Assembly: GCA_913774625.1 (NCBI GenBank)
Contig: CAJYHL010000039.1
Coordinates: 159,074 to 223,073 of the forward strand
Reading direction: 5' to 3'
DNA: 64,000 bases
Origin: an uncultured Acidovorax sp.
GTDB lineage: Bacteria; Pseudomonadota; Gammaproteobacteria; Burkholderiales; Burkholderiaceae_C
Part shown: positions 36,971 to 46,490 of the stretch, in pieces
How positions within the stretch are numbered: the stretch's first letter is position 1
Layout of the letters: the number at the start of each line of letters is the position of its first letter
Program-made: the position numbers and the translations under genes
Notes under the pieces: model-generated
Seen by the model: only the letters and a program-made list of their open reading frames with translations
Databases searched by the model: none
What the model was told of the DNA's origin: nothing

Positions 36971-39900
36971 TCACAGCGTGGCCGAGGGCTGCTGCGGCTG
37001 CTGCTGCTCGAACGGCAGCTTCAGGTCGCGCAGGTCGCGGCGGGTCTCCACCAGCACCAGCGGGCCTTCGTCCAGCACCACCACCGGAGGCCGTTCGCGC
37101 GGCACATGGACCTGGCGGGGCTCGGCGGCGATCGCGGCCTGGGCGGCGGCGATCTTCTCGGCGTCGGAATTGACCCATTCGAGGCCGGAGCCTTGGGCCA
37201 CCGAGATCAGCTCCTGCACGGGCAGCTCGAAGGCCTGCACGCGAGGCATGGCGCCTTCAGCCGCAGCGGCTGCAGGGGCTGCAGGGGCTGCGGCGGGAGC
37301 CGGCGCGGCCACGGGGGCGGGCGCTGCTGCTGCCACGGCCGGAGCGGGCTCTGCAGCCTTCGCCGGAGCCGGCTCGGCCACGGGGGCCGCGACGGGCTGC
37401 GGCTGCTGCTCGGCGGCCGGAGCGGCTGCGGGCACTGCGGCTTCCGCCGACGGGGCTGCTGCCGGTGCCGCTGCATTGAAGTAGCTGCGGCGCGGAGCTT
37501 CCTGCACGGCTTCGGCGCTGGCGGACGCGACTGCTGCGGGCGCATCTACTGCTGCTGCATCCACCGAGGCCTGGCCTTCCATGGCGGAGGCTGCGGACTC
37601 GGCATCGCGCGGAGCACGGTCGCCGCGGTCCGCACGGTCGCGGCGGTCACGGCCGTAGCGGTCGCGCGAGCGGCGCTGGCGGCCTTCTTCATTGCCGCTG
37701 GCGGTGGAGGCGGGCGCTGCGCCGTTGCCGTTGTCGCCGGCTGCGGCTTCGGGGCTGGCGTTCAGGTCCAGGTCGGGCAGGGTGGCCATGGGCGAAGCAG
37801 CGGCTTCGGCGAAGTCGGCCGGGGCTGCGGCCTGCTGGCCTTCGCCCTGGCGCAGGCCGCGCTCGCCACGTCCGCCCCGGCCGCCGCGCTCGCGGCCTTC
37901 ACCGCCGCGCTCGCCGCGTCCATTGCGTTCACCGTTGCGGGGGGCGCGCTCGCCGCGTGCTTCACTGGCGGCATCGTCCAGCGTCACGCCGGCCGCGGCT
38001 GCCACTGCGGGCAGGCCGTCTGCAGCCAGGGCTGCCGAAGCGTTGCGGGGCTCGCCGCGATCGCGGCCGCCGCGGCCTTCGCGGCGTGCTTCGCCTTCGG
38101 GGCGGTCGCCACGGCTTTCGCGTCCTTCACGTCCGTTGCGGCTTTCGCGGCCCTCACGGCCTTCGGCGGAACGGCCTTCGCGGTTCTCGCTGCGGCGGCC
38201 ATTGCGGCCTTCGCCATTGCCGTTCGCACCGGTGCTTCCGGCGGCATCGCGTGCGCCGTTGCGGCCTTCGTTGCGGCGGCCGCGGCCGTCGCGGCGGCCT
38301 TCGCCGCGTGCGCCGTTGCCGGCCTCAGGCGTGGCGGCCGGTGCCGGGGCGGGCGCCGGAGCTGCGGCGGGCGCGGGCGCCGGGCCGAAGCCGAACAGGC
38401 TCTTGAGCCAGGCGAGGAAGCCTTGCTCCTGCACCGGCTGCGGGCGCACCGGAGCGGCGGGCGCCGGTGCAGGGCGGGCGGCCGAGGCCTGCGGGGCCGG
38501 GGCGGCAGCGCCGTTGCGCGGGGTACGGGCCGCGCCTTCGGGGCGGGGTTCCGCCACCGGGGCGGGCGCATCGGGCAGCACGCCCTTGATCACCGGGGTC
38601 TGGCGGTTGGTGGGCTCCTGCGAGCGGCGGGTGACGGAGGTCGGGTCCTCGATCTCTTCGGCGAGCTTGTAGCTGGCTTCGATGTGGTCCAGGCGCGGGT
38701 CGTCGTGCTTGAGGCGTTCGAGCTTGTAGTTGGGCGTTTCCAGCGTCTTGTTGGGCACCATCAGCACGGCCACGCGCTGCTTGAGCTCGATCTTGGCGAT
38801 CTCGGTGCGCTTTTCGTTCAGCAGGAAGGAAGCCACGTCCACGGGCACCTGGCAATGCACGGCGGCCGTGTTGTCCTTCATGGACTCCTCCTGGATGATC
38901 CGCAGGATCTGCAGGGCGGAGCTTTCCGTGTCGCGGATGTGGCCGGAGCCGCCGCAGCGCGGGCAGGGGATGGACGAGCCTTCGGAGAGCGCCGGCTTGA
39001 GGCGCTGGCGGCTCATTTCCATGAGGCCGAACTTGCTGATGGTGCCGAACTGCACGCGGGCGCGGTCCTGGCGCAGAGCGTCGCGCAGGCGGTTCTCCAC
39101 TTCGCGGCGGTTCTTCGACTCTTCCATGTCGATGAAGTCGATCACGATCAGGCCGCCCAGGTCGCGCAGGCGCATCTGGCGCGCGACTTCGTCGGCGGCT
39201 TCCAGGTTGGTGCGGGTGGCGGTTTCCTCGATGTCGCCGCCCTTGATGGCACGGGCCGAGTTCACGTCCACCGACACCAGGGCTTCGGTGTGGTCGATCA
39301 CGATGGCGCCGCCGGAGGGCAGGGTCACGGTGCGGGCGTAGGCCGATTCGATCTGGTGTTCGATCTGGAAGCGGCTGAAGAGGGCCGCGTCGTCGCGGTA
39401 GCGCTTGACCTTGGCGGCATGCTCGGGCATGACGTGCGCCATGAACTGGTGCGCCTGCTCGTAGATGTCGTCGGTGTCGATGAGGATGTCACCGATGTCG
39501 TTGTTGAAGTAGTCGCGGATGGCGCGGATGACCAGCGAGGATTCCTGGTAGATCAGGAAGGCGCCCTTGCCGCCCTTGGCCGCGCCGTCGATGGCGGTCC
39601 AGAGCTTGAGCAGGTAGTTCAGGTCCCACTGCAGTTCGGGCGCCGAGCGGCCGATGCCCGCGGTGCGCGCGATGATGCTCATGCCCTTGGGGTATTCGAG
39701 CTGGTCCATCGCCTCCTTGAGCTCGGCCCGGTCCTCGCCCTCGATGCGGCGCGACACGCCGCCGCCGCGCGGGTTGTTGGGCATCAGCACCACGTAGCGG
39801 CCCGCCAGGCTGATGAAAGTGGTGAGGGCTGCGCCCTTGTTGCCGCGCTCTTCCTTCTCGACCTGCACCAGCAGTTCCTGGCCTTCGCGGATCACGTCGT

Positions 39901-40168
39901 TGATGCGCGCCTGGTTGGGCGAGACGCCTTCGGCGAAGTACTGGCGGGAGATTTCCTTGAAGGGCAGGAAGCCGTGGCGGTCTTCGCCGTAATCGACGAA
40001 GCAGGCTTCCAGCGACGGCTCGACGCGGGTCACCACGGCCTTGTAGATGTTGCCCTTGCGCTGTTCGCGTCCCTCGATCTCGATCTCGTAGTCCAGCAGC
40101 TTCTGGCCGTCCACGATGGCGAGGCGCCGTTCCTCGGGCTGCGTGGCGTTGATGAGCATCCGCTTCAT
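36971..40168 (-). CDS. rne: Ribonuclease E
   Basis: A 1065-aa RNase E, the main endonuclease of mRNA decay and rRNA/tRNA maturation. The catalytic half (about 1-510) has an S1 domain ([20 protein letters not shown]), the DNase I-like site ([29 protein letters not shown]) and the Zn-link CPRCGGSG. The C-terminal half is disordered: Arg/Gly/Glu-rich, then very Ala/Pro-rich (about 850-1000). It should carry the degradosome scaffold. The high GC leaves a 1302-codon open frame on the opposite strand, which I reject as a gene. Autoregulation through the long 5' leader is likely from knowledge of other species. Confidence 0.97.
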   Translation of the reverse strand: MKRMLINATQPEERRLAIVDGQKLLDYEIEIEGREQRKGNIYKAVVTRVEPSLEACFVDYGEDRHGFLPFKEISRQYFAEGVSPNQARINDVIREGQELLVQVEKEERGNKGAALTTFISLAGRYVVLMPNNPRGGGVSRRIEGEDRAELKEAMDQLEYPKGMSIIARTAGIGRSAPELQWDLNYLLKLWTAIDGAAKGGKGAFLIYQESSLVIRAIRDYFNNDIGDILIDTDDIYEQAHQFMAHVMPEHAAKVKRYRDDAALFSRFQIEHQIESAYARTVTLPSGGAIVIDHTEALVSVDVNSARAIKGGDIEETATRTNLEAADEVARQMRLRDLGGLIVIDFIDMEESKNRREVENRLRDALRQDRARVQFGTISKFGLMEMSRQRLKPALSEGSSIPCPRCGGSGHIRDTESSALQILRIIQEESMKDNTAAVHCQVPVDVASFLLNEKRTEIAKIELKQRVAVLMVPNKTLETPNYKLERLKHDDPRLDHIEASYKLAEEIEDPTSVTRRSQEPTNRQTPVIKGVLPDAPAPVAEPRPEGAARTPRNGAAAPAPQASAARPAPAPAAPVRPQPVQEQGFLAWLKSLFGFGPAPAPAAAPAPAPAPAATPEAGNGARGEGRRDGRGRRNEGRNGARDAAGSTGANGNGEGRNGRRSENREGRSAEGREGRESRNGREGRESRGDRPEGEARREGRGGRDRGEPRNASAALAADGLPAVAAAAGVTLDDAASEARGERAPRNGERNGRGERGGEGRERGGRGGRGERGLRQGEGQQAAAPADFAEAAASPMATLPDLDLNASPEAAAGDNGNGAAPASTASGNEEGRQRRSRDRYGRDRRDRADRGDRAPRDAESAASAMEGQASVDAAAVDAPAAVASASAEAVQEAPRRSYFNAAAPAAAPSAEAAVPAAAPAAEQQPQPVAAPVAEPAPAKAAEPAPAVAAAAPAPVAAPAPAAAPAAPAAAAAEGAMPRVQAFELPVQELISVAQGSGLEWVNSDAEKIAAAQAAIAAEPRQVHVPRERPPVVVLDEGPLVLVETRRDLRDLKLPFEQQQPQQPSATL

Positions 40169-40767
40169 GATGCGATTCCTTTTCGTTGTCGTTGCGGCGC
40201 GCCCGGCAGCCCTGGCTTGTTCTGTTCAAGCTGCTGGCCGCGCGTGCCGCGGATTTCCAAACCAATGACGGGCTCTAGAGGAGCCGTGACTGCCTGGACT
40301 GACGCATCGAAACGAAGGGAGGAATGGCCGGATGCCTCGCGGCTGCAAAGCGGCTAGCTTCGCAGGCGAGGTGGTGGCGCGTGGATGGGGGCGAGCCGGG
40401 CTGCGCAGATGACCGCTACGAAAGGTATAGCGGTTGGCGCTTGCCGGACGGGCGCTGCGGGCATGTCGCGTACCCATGCCAAAGGCTGGTGCCTCTGCCA
40501 AAGGTTCACAATCCAAGCCAGCAATGCCCACATAGTTGTCGCTTCGATCCGCCGGTGTGCGGCGCCCGTGTGGGGCGACCTTCCGGCTTGGGGATTCCGT
40601 GTTCAGTGTTTCAATTTGTCAGCCTGCCGCGCGGCATGTGGGCTGGGCAGGCTTCCGGCCTGCAATTCGCGCACACGACGCCCGTGGGCAATCGACCTCC
40701 TGCGCAGCATGCCGGGTTGGGTGGACTAAACTCCAGACAAATCAACCACTTACACAACGTAGCGCAG
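40169..40767. promoter_or_regulatory. Divergent rne/rluC control region with long leader
   Basis: About 600 bp with no convincing gene between divergent rne and rluC, an arrangement conserved in many proteobacteria. In other bacteria the long rne 5' UTR folds into hairpins used for RNase E autoregulation. Here I see short hairpins GGCTC-tagag-GAGCC (about 40,271-40,285) and ACCGCTA (40,412-40,418)/TAGCGGT (40,428-40,434). No promoter could be assigned with confidence. Confidence 0.45.
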
Positions 40768-41781
40768 GTGAAACACATTATAGGGGGCAAACCGGTCCCG
40801 GACCCCGCCCCGGCCGCGACAGCGCCCGCCGCCCGCAGCGTGCAGGTCGATGCGGATTCGGCCGGCCAGCGGCTCGACAACTTTCTGATACGCCATCTCA
40901 AGGGCGTTCCCAAGACGCACGTCTATCGCATCATCCGCAGCGGCGAGGTGCGCATCAACAAGGGCCGCGCCAGCGCCGACACGCGCGTGGAGGCCGGCGA
41001 CCAGGTGCGCCTGCCGCCGGTGCGCATTTCCGACAAGGTGGCCGAGAAGGCCGAGCGCCCGGCGCCTGCGCGTGAATTTCCGGTGCTGCTGGAAGACGAC
41101 TGCCTGATCGCCATCGACAAGCCGGCCGGCACGGCGGTGCACGGCGGCAGCGGCGTGAGCTTCGGCGTGATCGAGCAGTTGCGGCAGGCCCGGCCGCAGG
41201 CGAAGTTCCTGGAGCTGGTGCATCGGCTGGACCGCGAGACCTCGGGCATTTTGCTGGTGGCCAAGCGGCGTTCGTCGCTGGTGGCGCTGCAGGACCAGTT
41301 CCGCGAGCGCGAAACCGGCAAGACCTATCTGGCCCTGGTGGCCGGCACCTGGCCGGTCAACAAGAAGGTGATCGACACGCCGCTGCACAAGTACCTGCAG
41401 GCCGACGGCGAGCGGCGTGTGCGCACCACCACGGCGGACGACCCGGACGGCATGCGCTCGATCACGCTGGTCAAGGTGCGCTCGGTGCTGCCGCCGCGGC
41501 CGCAGCAGGGCCTGCCCGCCATGAGCCTGCTCGAAGTCACCATCAAGACCGGCCGCACGCACCAGATCCGTGTCCACCTCTCCAGCCAGGGGCACGGCAT
41601 CTTGGGCGACGACAAGTACGGCGACTTCGACCTGAACCGGCGGCTGCAGAAGCTGGGCCTGAAGCGCATGTTCCTTCATGCGTGGCGGCTACAGTTCACC
41701 CACCCGGCCAGCTCCGAGCGCGTGGAACTGCGCGCGGAGCTGCCGCCCGAACTGGCCGACTACGTTTCCGGATTCGCCTGA
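40768..41781 (+). CDS. rluC: 23S rRNA pseudouridine synthase RluC
   Basis: A 337-aa pseudouridine synthase of the RluA family. It has an N-terminal S4 RNA-binding domain (QRLDNFLIRHLKGVPKTHVY, about 35-90), the catalytic Asp in HRLDRETSG and RTHQIRVHL. I chose the GTG at 40,768 (VKHIIGGKPVPD) since the longer reading has no family similarity. It is divergent from rne, as in E. coli. It overlaps the next gene as TGATG. Confidence 0.93.
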   Translation: MKHIIGGKPVPDPAPAATAPAARSVQVDADSAGQRLDNFLIRHLKGVPKTHVYRIIRSGEVRINKGRASADTRVEAGDQVRLPPVRISDKVAEKAERPAPAREFPVLLEDDCLIAIDKPAGTAVHGGSGVSFGVIEQLRQARPQAKFLELVHRLDRETSGILLVAKRRSSLVALQDQFRERETGKTYLALVAGTWPVNKKVIDTPLHKYLQADGERRVRTTTADDPDGMRSITLVKVRSVLPPRPQQGLPAMSLLEVTIKTGRTHQIRVHLSSQGHGILGDDKYGDFDLNRRLQKLGLKRMFLHAWRLQFTHPASSERVELRAELPPELADYVSGFA

Positions 41782-42449
41782 TGCCCACTTTCCGACCCCG
41801 CCGCTTCGACCTGATCGCCTTCGATTGGGACGGCACCCTCTACGACTCCACCGCCATCATCGTGCGCTGCATCCAGGATGCGGTGCGTGACGTGGGCGGT
41901 ACCGTGCCCAGCGACCAGCAGGCCGCCTGGGTGATCGGCATGAGCCTGTCGCAGGCCCTGGCCCATGCCGCGCCCGACGTGCCTCCAGAAAAGTACAACG
42001 AGCTCGGCAACCGCTACCGCTACCACTATCTCAAGCACCAGGATGATCTGAGCCTGTTCGAGGGCGTGATGCCCATGCTGCAGGAGCTGCGCGAACGCGG
42101 CCATCTGCTGGCCGTGGCCACCGGCAAGAGCCGGCGCGGACTGGACGAGCTGCTGCACACCGATGCGCTGCGCGGCGTGTTCGATGCCTCGCGCACCGCC
42201 GACGAAACGGCGGGCAAGCCCCATCCGCTGATGCTGCAGGAACTGATGGCCGAATTCGGCGTGCCGCCCGAGCGCACGCTGATGATCGGCGACACCACGC
42301 ACGACCTGCAGATGGCGTTGTCTGCCGGCTGCGCCAGCGTGGGCGTGAGCTACGGTGCGCACGAGCCCGCGAGCTTCGAGCCCCTGCATCCGCTGTTCGT
42401 GGCCCACAACGTGCGTGAGCTGCACGACGGCCTGCTGCAGCAGGGCTGA
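41781..42449 (+). CDS. HAD-family phosphatase (Gph-like)
   Basis: A 222-aa HAD hydrolase with motif I FDWDGTLYDST (Asp nucleophile), motif III Lys in AGKPHPLM and motif IV GDTTHDLQMA. A helical cap lies between motifs I and II. It overlaps rluC by one base. Substrate is not predictable. Phosphoglycolate-type phosphatase is only a family analogy. Confidence 0.88.
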   Translation: MPTFRPRRFDLIAFDWDGTLYDSTAIIVRCIQDAVRDVGGTVPSDQQAAWVIGMSLSQALAHAAPDVPPEKYNELGNRYRYHYLKHQDDLSLFEGVMPMLQELRERGHLLAVATGKSRRGLDELLHTDALRGVFDASRTADETAGKPHPLMLQELMAEFGVPPERTLMIGDTTHDLQMALSAGCASVGVSYGAHEPASFEPLHPLFVAHNVRELHDGLLQQG

Positions 42450-42536
42450 GCTGCGTCCTCCCGCCAGCCGATGGACGCAGGCATCGATACCTACATAGTT
42501 AGATAAATAAAGAGAAAGAAAGAAAGAGGCGCCGCC

Positions 42537-42932
42537 GTGGACCCGTCCGCCCCCGATGCCGAGCCCGCACCGCGCGAGATCGAGCTCTGCCCCTCGGCCG
42601 ATCTGGTCGAAGGCGGCTTGGCCGTGGCCTTCGACGTGCTCCGCTACGGCCAGGTCGGCCGCGCCTTCGCCGTGCGCTACCAGGGGCGTGCCCATGCCTA
42701 CCTGAACCGCTGCACCCATGTGCCTATCGAGCTGGACTACCAGCCCGGCCGCATCTTCGACGACACCGGTGAGTGGCTGCTGTGCGCCACCCACGGCGCG
42801 GCCTACCGGCCCGACACGGGCCTTTGCGCAGGCGGCCCCTGCCGTGGCGGGCTGGTGAAAATCGCCCTCTCCGAGAGCGGCGGCATGGTCCGCTGGCATA
42901 CTGCGCCCCACCTCCAACCCGTAGAGTTCTGA
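42537..42932 (+). CDS. Rieske [2Fe-2S] protein
   Basis: A 131-aa soluble Rieske protein with the two ligand pairs C-T-H (NRCTHV) and C-x2-H (LLCATHGA). It starts with GTG. Just before it (42,498-42,529) is a strikingly AT/purine-rich leader with AAAG repeats that includes the ribosome-binding site AAAGAGG. It lies between the HAD and SppA genes, probably as one unit. Electron-transfer partner unknown. Confidence 0.88.
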   Translation: MDPSAPDAEPAPREIELCPSADLVEGGLAVAFDVLRYGQVGRAFAVRYQGRAHAYLNRCTHVPIELDYQPGRIFDDTGEWLLCATHGAAYRPDTGLCAGGPCRGGLVKIALSESGGMVRWHTAPHLQPVEF

Positions 42933-42935
42933 TTC

Positions 42936-43988
42936 ATGACCGATCCCACCCGCCAAGGCCCCGAGGGTTCAGCGGAGAATCCGTCGCCCACGCCTGACCT
43001 GTGGGCGCAGGGCGCTCCTGAAAAAGCAGCAAAGCCCGCCGCTGCCGCGGCCGTCGCCGATCGGCCCGGCTGGGAGCGCGACGTGCTCGAGAAGCTGGTG
43101 TTCTCCACGCTGGCCGAGCAGCGCTCGGCACGCCGCTGGCGAGTCTTCTCGCGGCTGGCCTGGCTGGCCTTCGCCATCGTCGTCGCCTGGGTGGTGCTGC
43201 AGCGCGACGCCGCCACCGTCAGCAAATCGACGCCGCACACGGCCGTGGTGGACATCAAGGGCGAGATCGCCGCCGGCGCCGACGCCAGCGCCGAATTCGT
43301 CGTGGCCGCCATGCGCAGCGCCTTCGAGGACTCCGGCTCGCAGGCCGTGGTGCTGCTCATCAACTCGCCCGGAGGCAGCCCGGTGCAGGCCGGCATCATC
43401 AACGACGAGATCGTGCGCCTCAAGGCCAAGTACAACAAGCCGGTCTATGCCGTGGTGGAGGAGAGCTGCGCCTCGGCGGCCTACTACATCGCCTCGGCGG
43501 CCGACGAGATCTACGTGGACAAGGCCAGCATCGTCGGCAGCATCGGCGTGCTGATGGACGGCTTCGGCTTCACCGGCGCCATGGACAAGCTGGGCGTGGA
43601 GCGCCGCCTGATCACCTCGGGTGCCAACAAGGGCTTCCTCGATCCGTTCAGCCCCATGTCCGAGAAGCAGCGCGCCTTCGCACAGCAGATGCTCGACCAG
43701 ATCCACGAGCAGTTCATCAACGTGGTCAAGAAAGGCCGCGGCGACCGCCTCAAGGTGACCGACGAGACCTTCAGCGGCCTTTTCTGGACCGGCCAGCAGG
43801 CCGTGGAAATGGGCCTGGCCGACCACCTGGGTAACCTGGACTACGTGGCGCGCGAAGTGGTCAAGGCCGAAGACGTGATCGACTACACCCGCCGCGACAA
43901 CGTGGCCGAGCGCCTGGCCAAGAAGTTCGGTGCGGCCATGGGTGAGATGGCGGTGCGGACGCTGCAGTCGGTGCCGGCCATCCGCTGA
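42936..43988 (+). CDS. sppA: Signal peptide peptidase SppA (S49)
   Basis: A 350-aa membrane-bound S49 serine peptidase that degrades cleaved signal peptides. A single transmembrane segment (WLAFAIVVAWVVL, about 72-86) follows a cytoplasmic Ala/Pro-rich start. The periplasmic domain shows the GGSPVQAG loop and the catalytic-Ser region EESCASAAYYIASAADEI. It is the short (single-domain) form. A terminator pair follows. Confidence 0.93.
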   Translation: MTDPTRQGPEGSAENPSPTPDLWAQGAPEKAAKPAAAAAVADRPGWERDVLEKLVFSTLAEQRSARRWRVFSRLAWLAFAIVVAWVVLQRDAATVSKSTPHTAVVDIKGEIAAGADASAEFVVAAMRSAFEDSGSQAVVLLINSPGGSPVQAGIINDEIVRLKAKYNKPVYAVVEESCASAAYYIASAADEIYVDKASIVGSIGVLMDGFGFTGAMDKLGVERRLITSGANKGFLDPFSPMSEKQRAFAQQMLDQIHEQFINVVKKGRGDRLKVTDETFSGLFWTGQQAVEMGLADHLGNLDYVAREVVKAEDVIDYTRRDNVAERLAKKFGAAMGEMAVRTLQSVPAIR

Positions 43989-44002
43989 GGCGACGGCTTG
44001 CG

Positions 44003-44067
44003 GGGCTGGCAGCCAGCCCGGCCGCAGCGCAGGAAAAGCGTGGAGCCTTCGGGCGGCCACGCTTTTT
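44003..44067. terminator. Bidirectional terminator between sppA and the methyltransferase gene
   Basis: Two hairpins lie here. GGGCTGG/CCAGCCC (44,003-44,019) comes first. Then AAAAGCGTGG (44,034-44,043) pairs with CCACGCTTTT (44,057-44,066), with A-runs and T-runs on both sides. The second should stop the convergent transcripts from both strands. Confidence 0.85.
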
Positions 44068-44080
44068 CGCTTCCGGGCCC

Positions 44081-44881
44081 TTACCGGCCGATCAGGAACA
44101 CGGCCGGCGTGCGGTTGTCCGGCGGCTCCGGCTGTTGGCGCCAATGCCGCACCAGCCGGCTGGCCGTGCGGGCCGATGCCAGCGTGAGGCCGCTGGCGAT
44201 CGCCAGCCGCGTGTTGGGCTGCAGGGTCTGCAGCAGCGCCTGCCACAGCGCGGCGTTGCGGTAGGGCGTTTCGATGAAGAGCTGGGTCTGGCCCTGCCTG
44301 AGCGCCAGCGCTTCGAGTTCGCGGATGCGCTGGGCGCGCTCCCCGCCGTCCTGCGGCAGATAGCCCGTGAAGGCGAAGCCCTGGCCGTTGAGGCCGCTGG
44401 CCGCCAGCGCCAGCAGCAGCGACACCTGTCCCACCAGCGGCACCACGCGCAGCCCCAGGTCGTGCGCGGCGCGCACCACCGAGCTGCCCGGATCGGCCAC
44501 GGCCGGCATCCCGGCCTCGCTGACCAGGCCGATGTCGTGGCCTTCCAGCGCCGCCGCCAGCAGAGGGCGGGCGTCGAAGGGCGCATGGCCGGCCCCTCCG
44601 TGGTCGCCCTTCTTGTGGACTTCGCGCGGCAGTTCGGTGATCTGCTGGGCCTGCAGCGGCGCAGCCAGCGGATGGAGGGCGTCCACCCGCTTGAGGTAGG
44701 CGCGCGTGCTCTTGGCGTTCTCGCAGATCCAGTGCGTGAGGCCTGCGGCGGCGCGCAGCGTGGCGTCCGGCAGCGCGCCGGCCAGTTCGGCCTGCGTGTC
44801 GCAGCCGAAGTCCAGCGGCGCGGGCACCAGGTAGAGCGTGCCCTTCGCTTCCATGCCGGGGGCAGTCGCCTGCGCGTTCAT
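44081..44881 (-). CDS. SAM-dependent methyltransferase, RsmI/tetrapyrrole methylase family
   Basis: A 266-aa protein of the RsmI-like tetrapyrrole-methylase superfamily. It has GTLYLVPAPLDFG near the start, VSEAGMPAVADPGSSVVRAAH (about 118-138) and FIETPYRNAALW. RsmI methylates C1402 of 16S rRNA, but this paralogue next to maf is commonly left unnamed and lacks the exact RsmI ends, so I give no symbol. It overlaps maf by ATGA. Confidence 0.85.
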   Translation of the reverse strand: MNAQATAPGMEAKGTLYLVPAPLDFGCDTQAELAGALPDATLRAAAGLTHWICENAKSTRAYLKRVDALHPLAAPLQAQQITELPREVHKKGDHGGAGHAPFDARPLLAAALEGHDIGLVSEAGMPAVADPGSSVVRAAHDLGLRVVPLVGQVSLLLALAASGLNGQGFAFTGYLPQDGGERAQRIRELEALALRQGQTQLFIETPYRNAALWQALLQTLQPNTRLAIASGLTLASARTASRLVRHWRQQPEPPDNRTPAVFLIGR

Positions 44882-45477
44882 GGCAGCACCAGGCCGGCGG
44901 CGCGCAGCATGCGGCAGGTGCGGATCAGGGGCAGGCCGATCAGCGCCGTGGGGTCGTCGCTCTCGATCGCATCGAGCAGGGCGATGCCCAGGCCCTCGCT
45001 CTTGGCGCTGCCTGCGCAGTCGTAGGGCTGTTCGGCGCGCAGATAGCGTTCGATTTCGGCATCGCTCAGGTCGCGGAAGCGCACGCGCACCGGGGCCAGA
45101 TCCACCTGCTCGAAGCCGCTGGCCTGGCAGACCACGGCCACGGCGGTCTGGAAGACCACCGTCTGGCCGCGCATGCGGCGCAACTGAAGAGTGGCGCGCT
45201 GGTGGTCGCCGGGCTTGCCCAGCGGCTCGCCCGCCAGATCGGCCACCTGGTCGGAACCGATCACCACGGCGTCCGGATGCTGGGCGGCCACGGCGCGGGC
45301 CTTGGCGAGAGCCAGCCGCAGTGCCAGGTCGCGCGGGGCTTCGGCGGCTTGCGGGGTTTCGTCCACGTCGGGCGCTGCGACATCGAAAGGCAGATTCAGC
45401 CGGCCCAGCAGCTCGCGCCGGTAGCGCGAGGTGGAGCCCAGGACGAGCTTGCGGGAAGAGGGGGAGAGGTCAGGCAT
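44878..45477 (-). CDS. Maf-family nucleotide pyrophosphatase (YceF type)
   Basis: A 199-aa Maf protein that hydrolyses non-canonical nucleoside triphosphates. The N-terminal LVLGSTSRYRRELL, VIGSDQVADL (catalytic Asp) and the C-terminal KSEGLGIAL are intact. I chose ATG 45,477 by family length. It is divergent from yceD-rpmF, the usual arrangement around plsX. Confidence 0.93.
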   Translation of the reverse strand: MPDLSPSSRKLVLGSTSRYRRELLGRLNLPFDVAAPDVDETPQAAEAPRDLALRLALAKARAVAAQHPDAVVIGSDQVADLAGEPLGKPGDHQRATLQLRRMRGQTVVFQTAVAVVCQASGFEQVDLAPVRVRFRDLSDAEIERYLRAEQPYDCAGSAKSEGLGIALLDAIESDDPTALIGLPLIRTCRMLRAAGLVLP

Positions 45478-45503
45478 GCGGGGGATTCTCTTACACTGCA
45501 TCC

Positions 45504-46055
45504 ATGACCAAGGAATACTCACCGGACCGGCTGGATGTGAAGGCTTTCGCCCTCGCGGGCGGTCACCTGTCGCATCGCGATTCGCTATTGAAGTACGAGC
45601 GCCTGGCCCAGGAATCCCAAGGGCTGCACCCCGATCTGATGGTGGAGTGGGAAGCCCATGGCGAGGTGCGTACCACCCACGGCATCGGCGGGCAGGTCTG
45701 GCTGCGGCTCAAGGCCCGGGCCACTGTGCCCATGGTGTGCCAGCGCTGCCTCACGCCCGTGGACGTGCCGCTGGAGGTGGACCGCGAATTCCGCTTCGTG
45801 GCCGACGAGGCCACGGCCGAGGCGCTGGACGACGAGAGCGAGGAAGATCTGCTGGCCCTGAGCCGCGAATTCGATCTGCACGAACTGATCGAGGACGAAT
45901 TGCTGATGGCCCTGCCCGTGGTGCCGCGCCACGAGGTCTGCCCGGAACCCGTCGCGCTGGCTTCCAGCGACGACGATTTCGAGGAGGCGAACGCGCAAAA
46001 ACCCAATCCTTTCGCTGCGCTGGCGTCGCTGCGGAGCGACAAGGGCAGCGGCTGA
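45504..46055 (+). CDS. yceD: YceD/DUF177 family protein
   Basis: A 183-aa DUF177 protein, the conserved partner just upstream of rpmF in proteobacteria. It shows the family C-x2-C block VCQRCLTPVDVPLEV (about 76-90) and an acidic middle (DDESEEDLLAL). Relatives are implicated in 23S rRNA accumulation and ribosome biogenesis. The link to rpmF transcription supports this. Confidence 0.93.
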   Translation: MTKEYSPDRLDVKAFALAGGHLSHRDSLLKYERLAQESQGLHPDLMVEWEAHGEVRTTHGIGGQVWLRLKARATVPMVCQRCLTPVDVPLEVDREFRFVADEATAEALDDESEEDLLALSREFDLHELIEDELLMALPVVPRHEVCPEPVALASSDDDFEEANAQKPNPFAALASLRSDKGSG

Positions 46056-46181
46056 AAAAGGTCCCTGGCAGCCAAAAAAGCAATTCAGCTATAATCGAGG
46101 GCTTCGCGCGAATCCCCTTGTGTCTTTTTATGGGCTGGAATCGCGTTTTTACCAACCCTTTCCAAGACTCAGGAGCCGACC

Positions 46182-46364
46182 ATGGCTGTTCAGCAAAACA
46201 AGAAATCCCCCTCCAAGCGCGGCATGCACCGCTCGCACAATGCCCTGACGACTCCGGGCACCGCCGTGGAAGCCACCACCGGCGAAACCCACCTGCGCCA
46301 CCACATCAGCCCCAACGGCTTCTACCGTGGCCGCCAGGTGCTGAAGAACAAGTCCGAAGCCTGA
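46182..46364 (+). CDS. rpmF: 50S ribosomal protein L32
   Basis: A complete 60-aa L32 ([20 protein letters not shown]). This version lacks the zinc-binding cysteines, as in other betaproteobacterial L32 proteins. It lies 126 bp after yceD and is followed by a strong terminator before the lipid genes. Confidence 0.98.
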   Translation: MAVQQNKKSPSKRGMHRSHNALTTPGTAVEATTGETHLRHHISPNGFYRGRQVLKNKSEA

Positions 46365-46392
46365 CCGGACCAGGCGCCTTGCAGGCCGCCTG

Positions 46393-46430
46393 AGGCCCGC
46401 TGCTACAGAAAGCGTAGCGCGGGCCTTTCT
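46393..46430 (+). terminator. Strong intrinsic terminator after rpmF
   Basis: AGGCCCGC (46,393-46,400) pairs with GCGGGCCT (46,419-46,426). The stem continues, after a one-base bulge, as GCTAC/GTAGC (46,402-46,406/46,414-46,418). TTTCTT follows. Confidence 0.9.
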
Positions 46431-46490
46431 TGTTTCCGCCGTCCCAACCTCTCACCAAGGGATCGCTTCGCCGGTCCAGACAAGTCGCCC

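Noticed and set aside
36449..40357. A 1302-codon open frame antisense to rne
   Set aside because: Composition-driven shadow: it is low-complexity Ala/Gly/Val/His-rich, has no domain, and rne on the other strand is certain.
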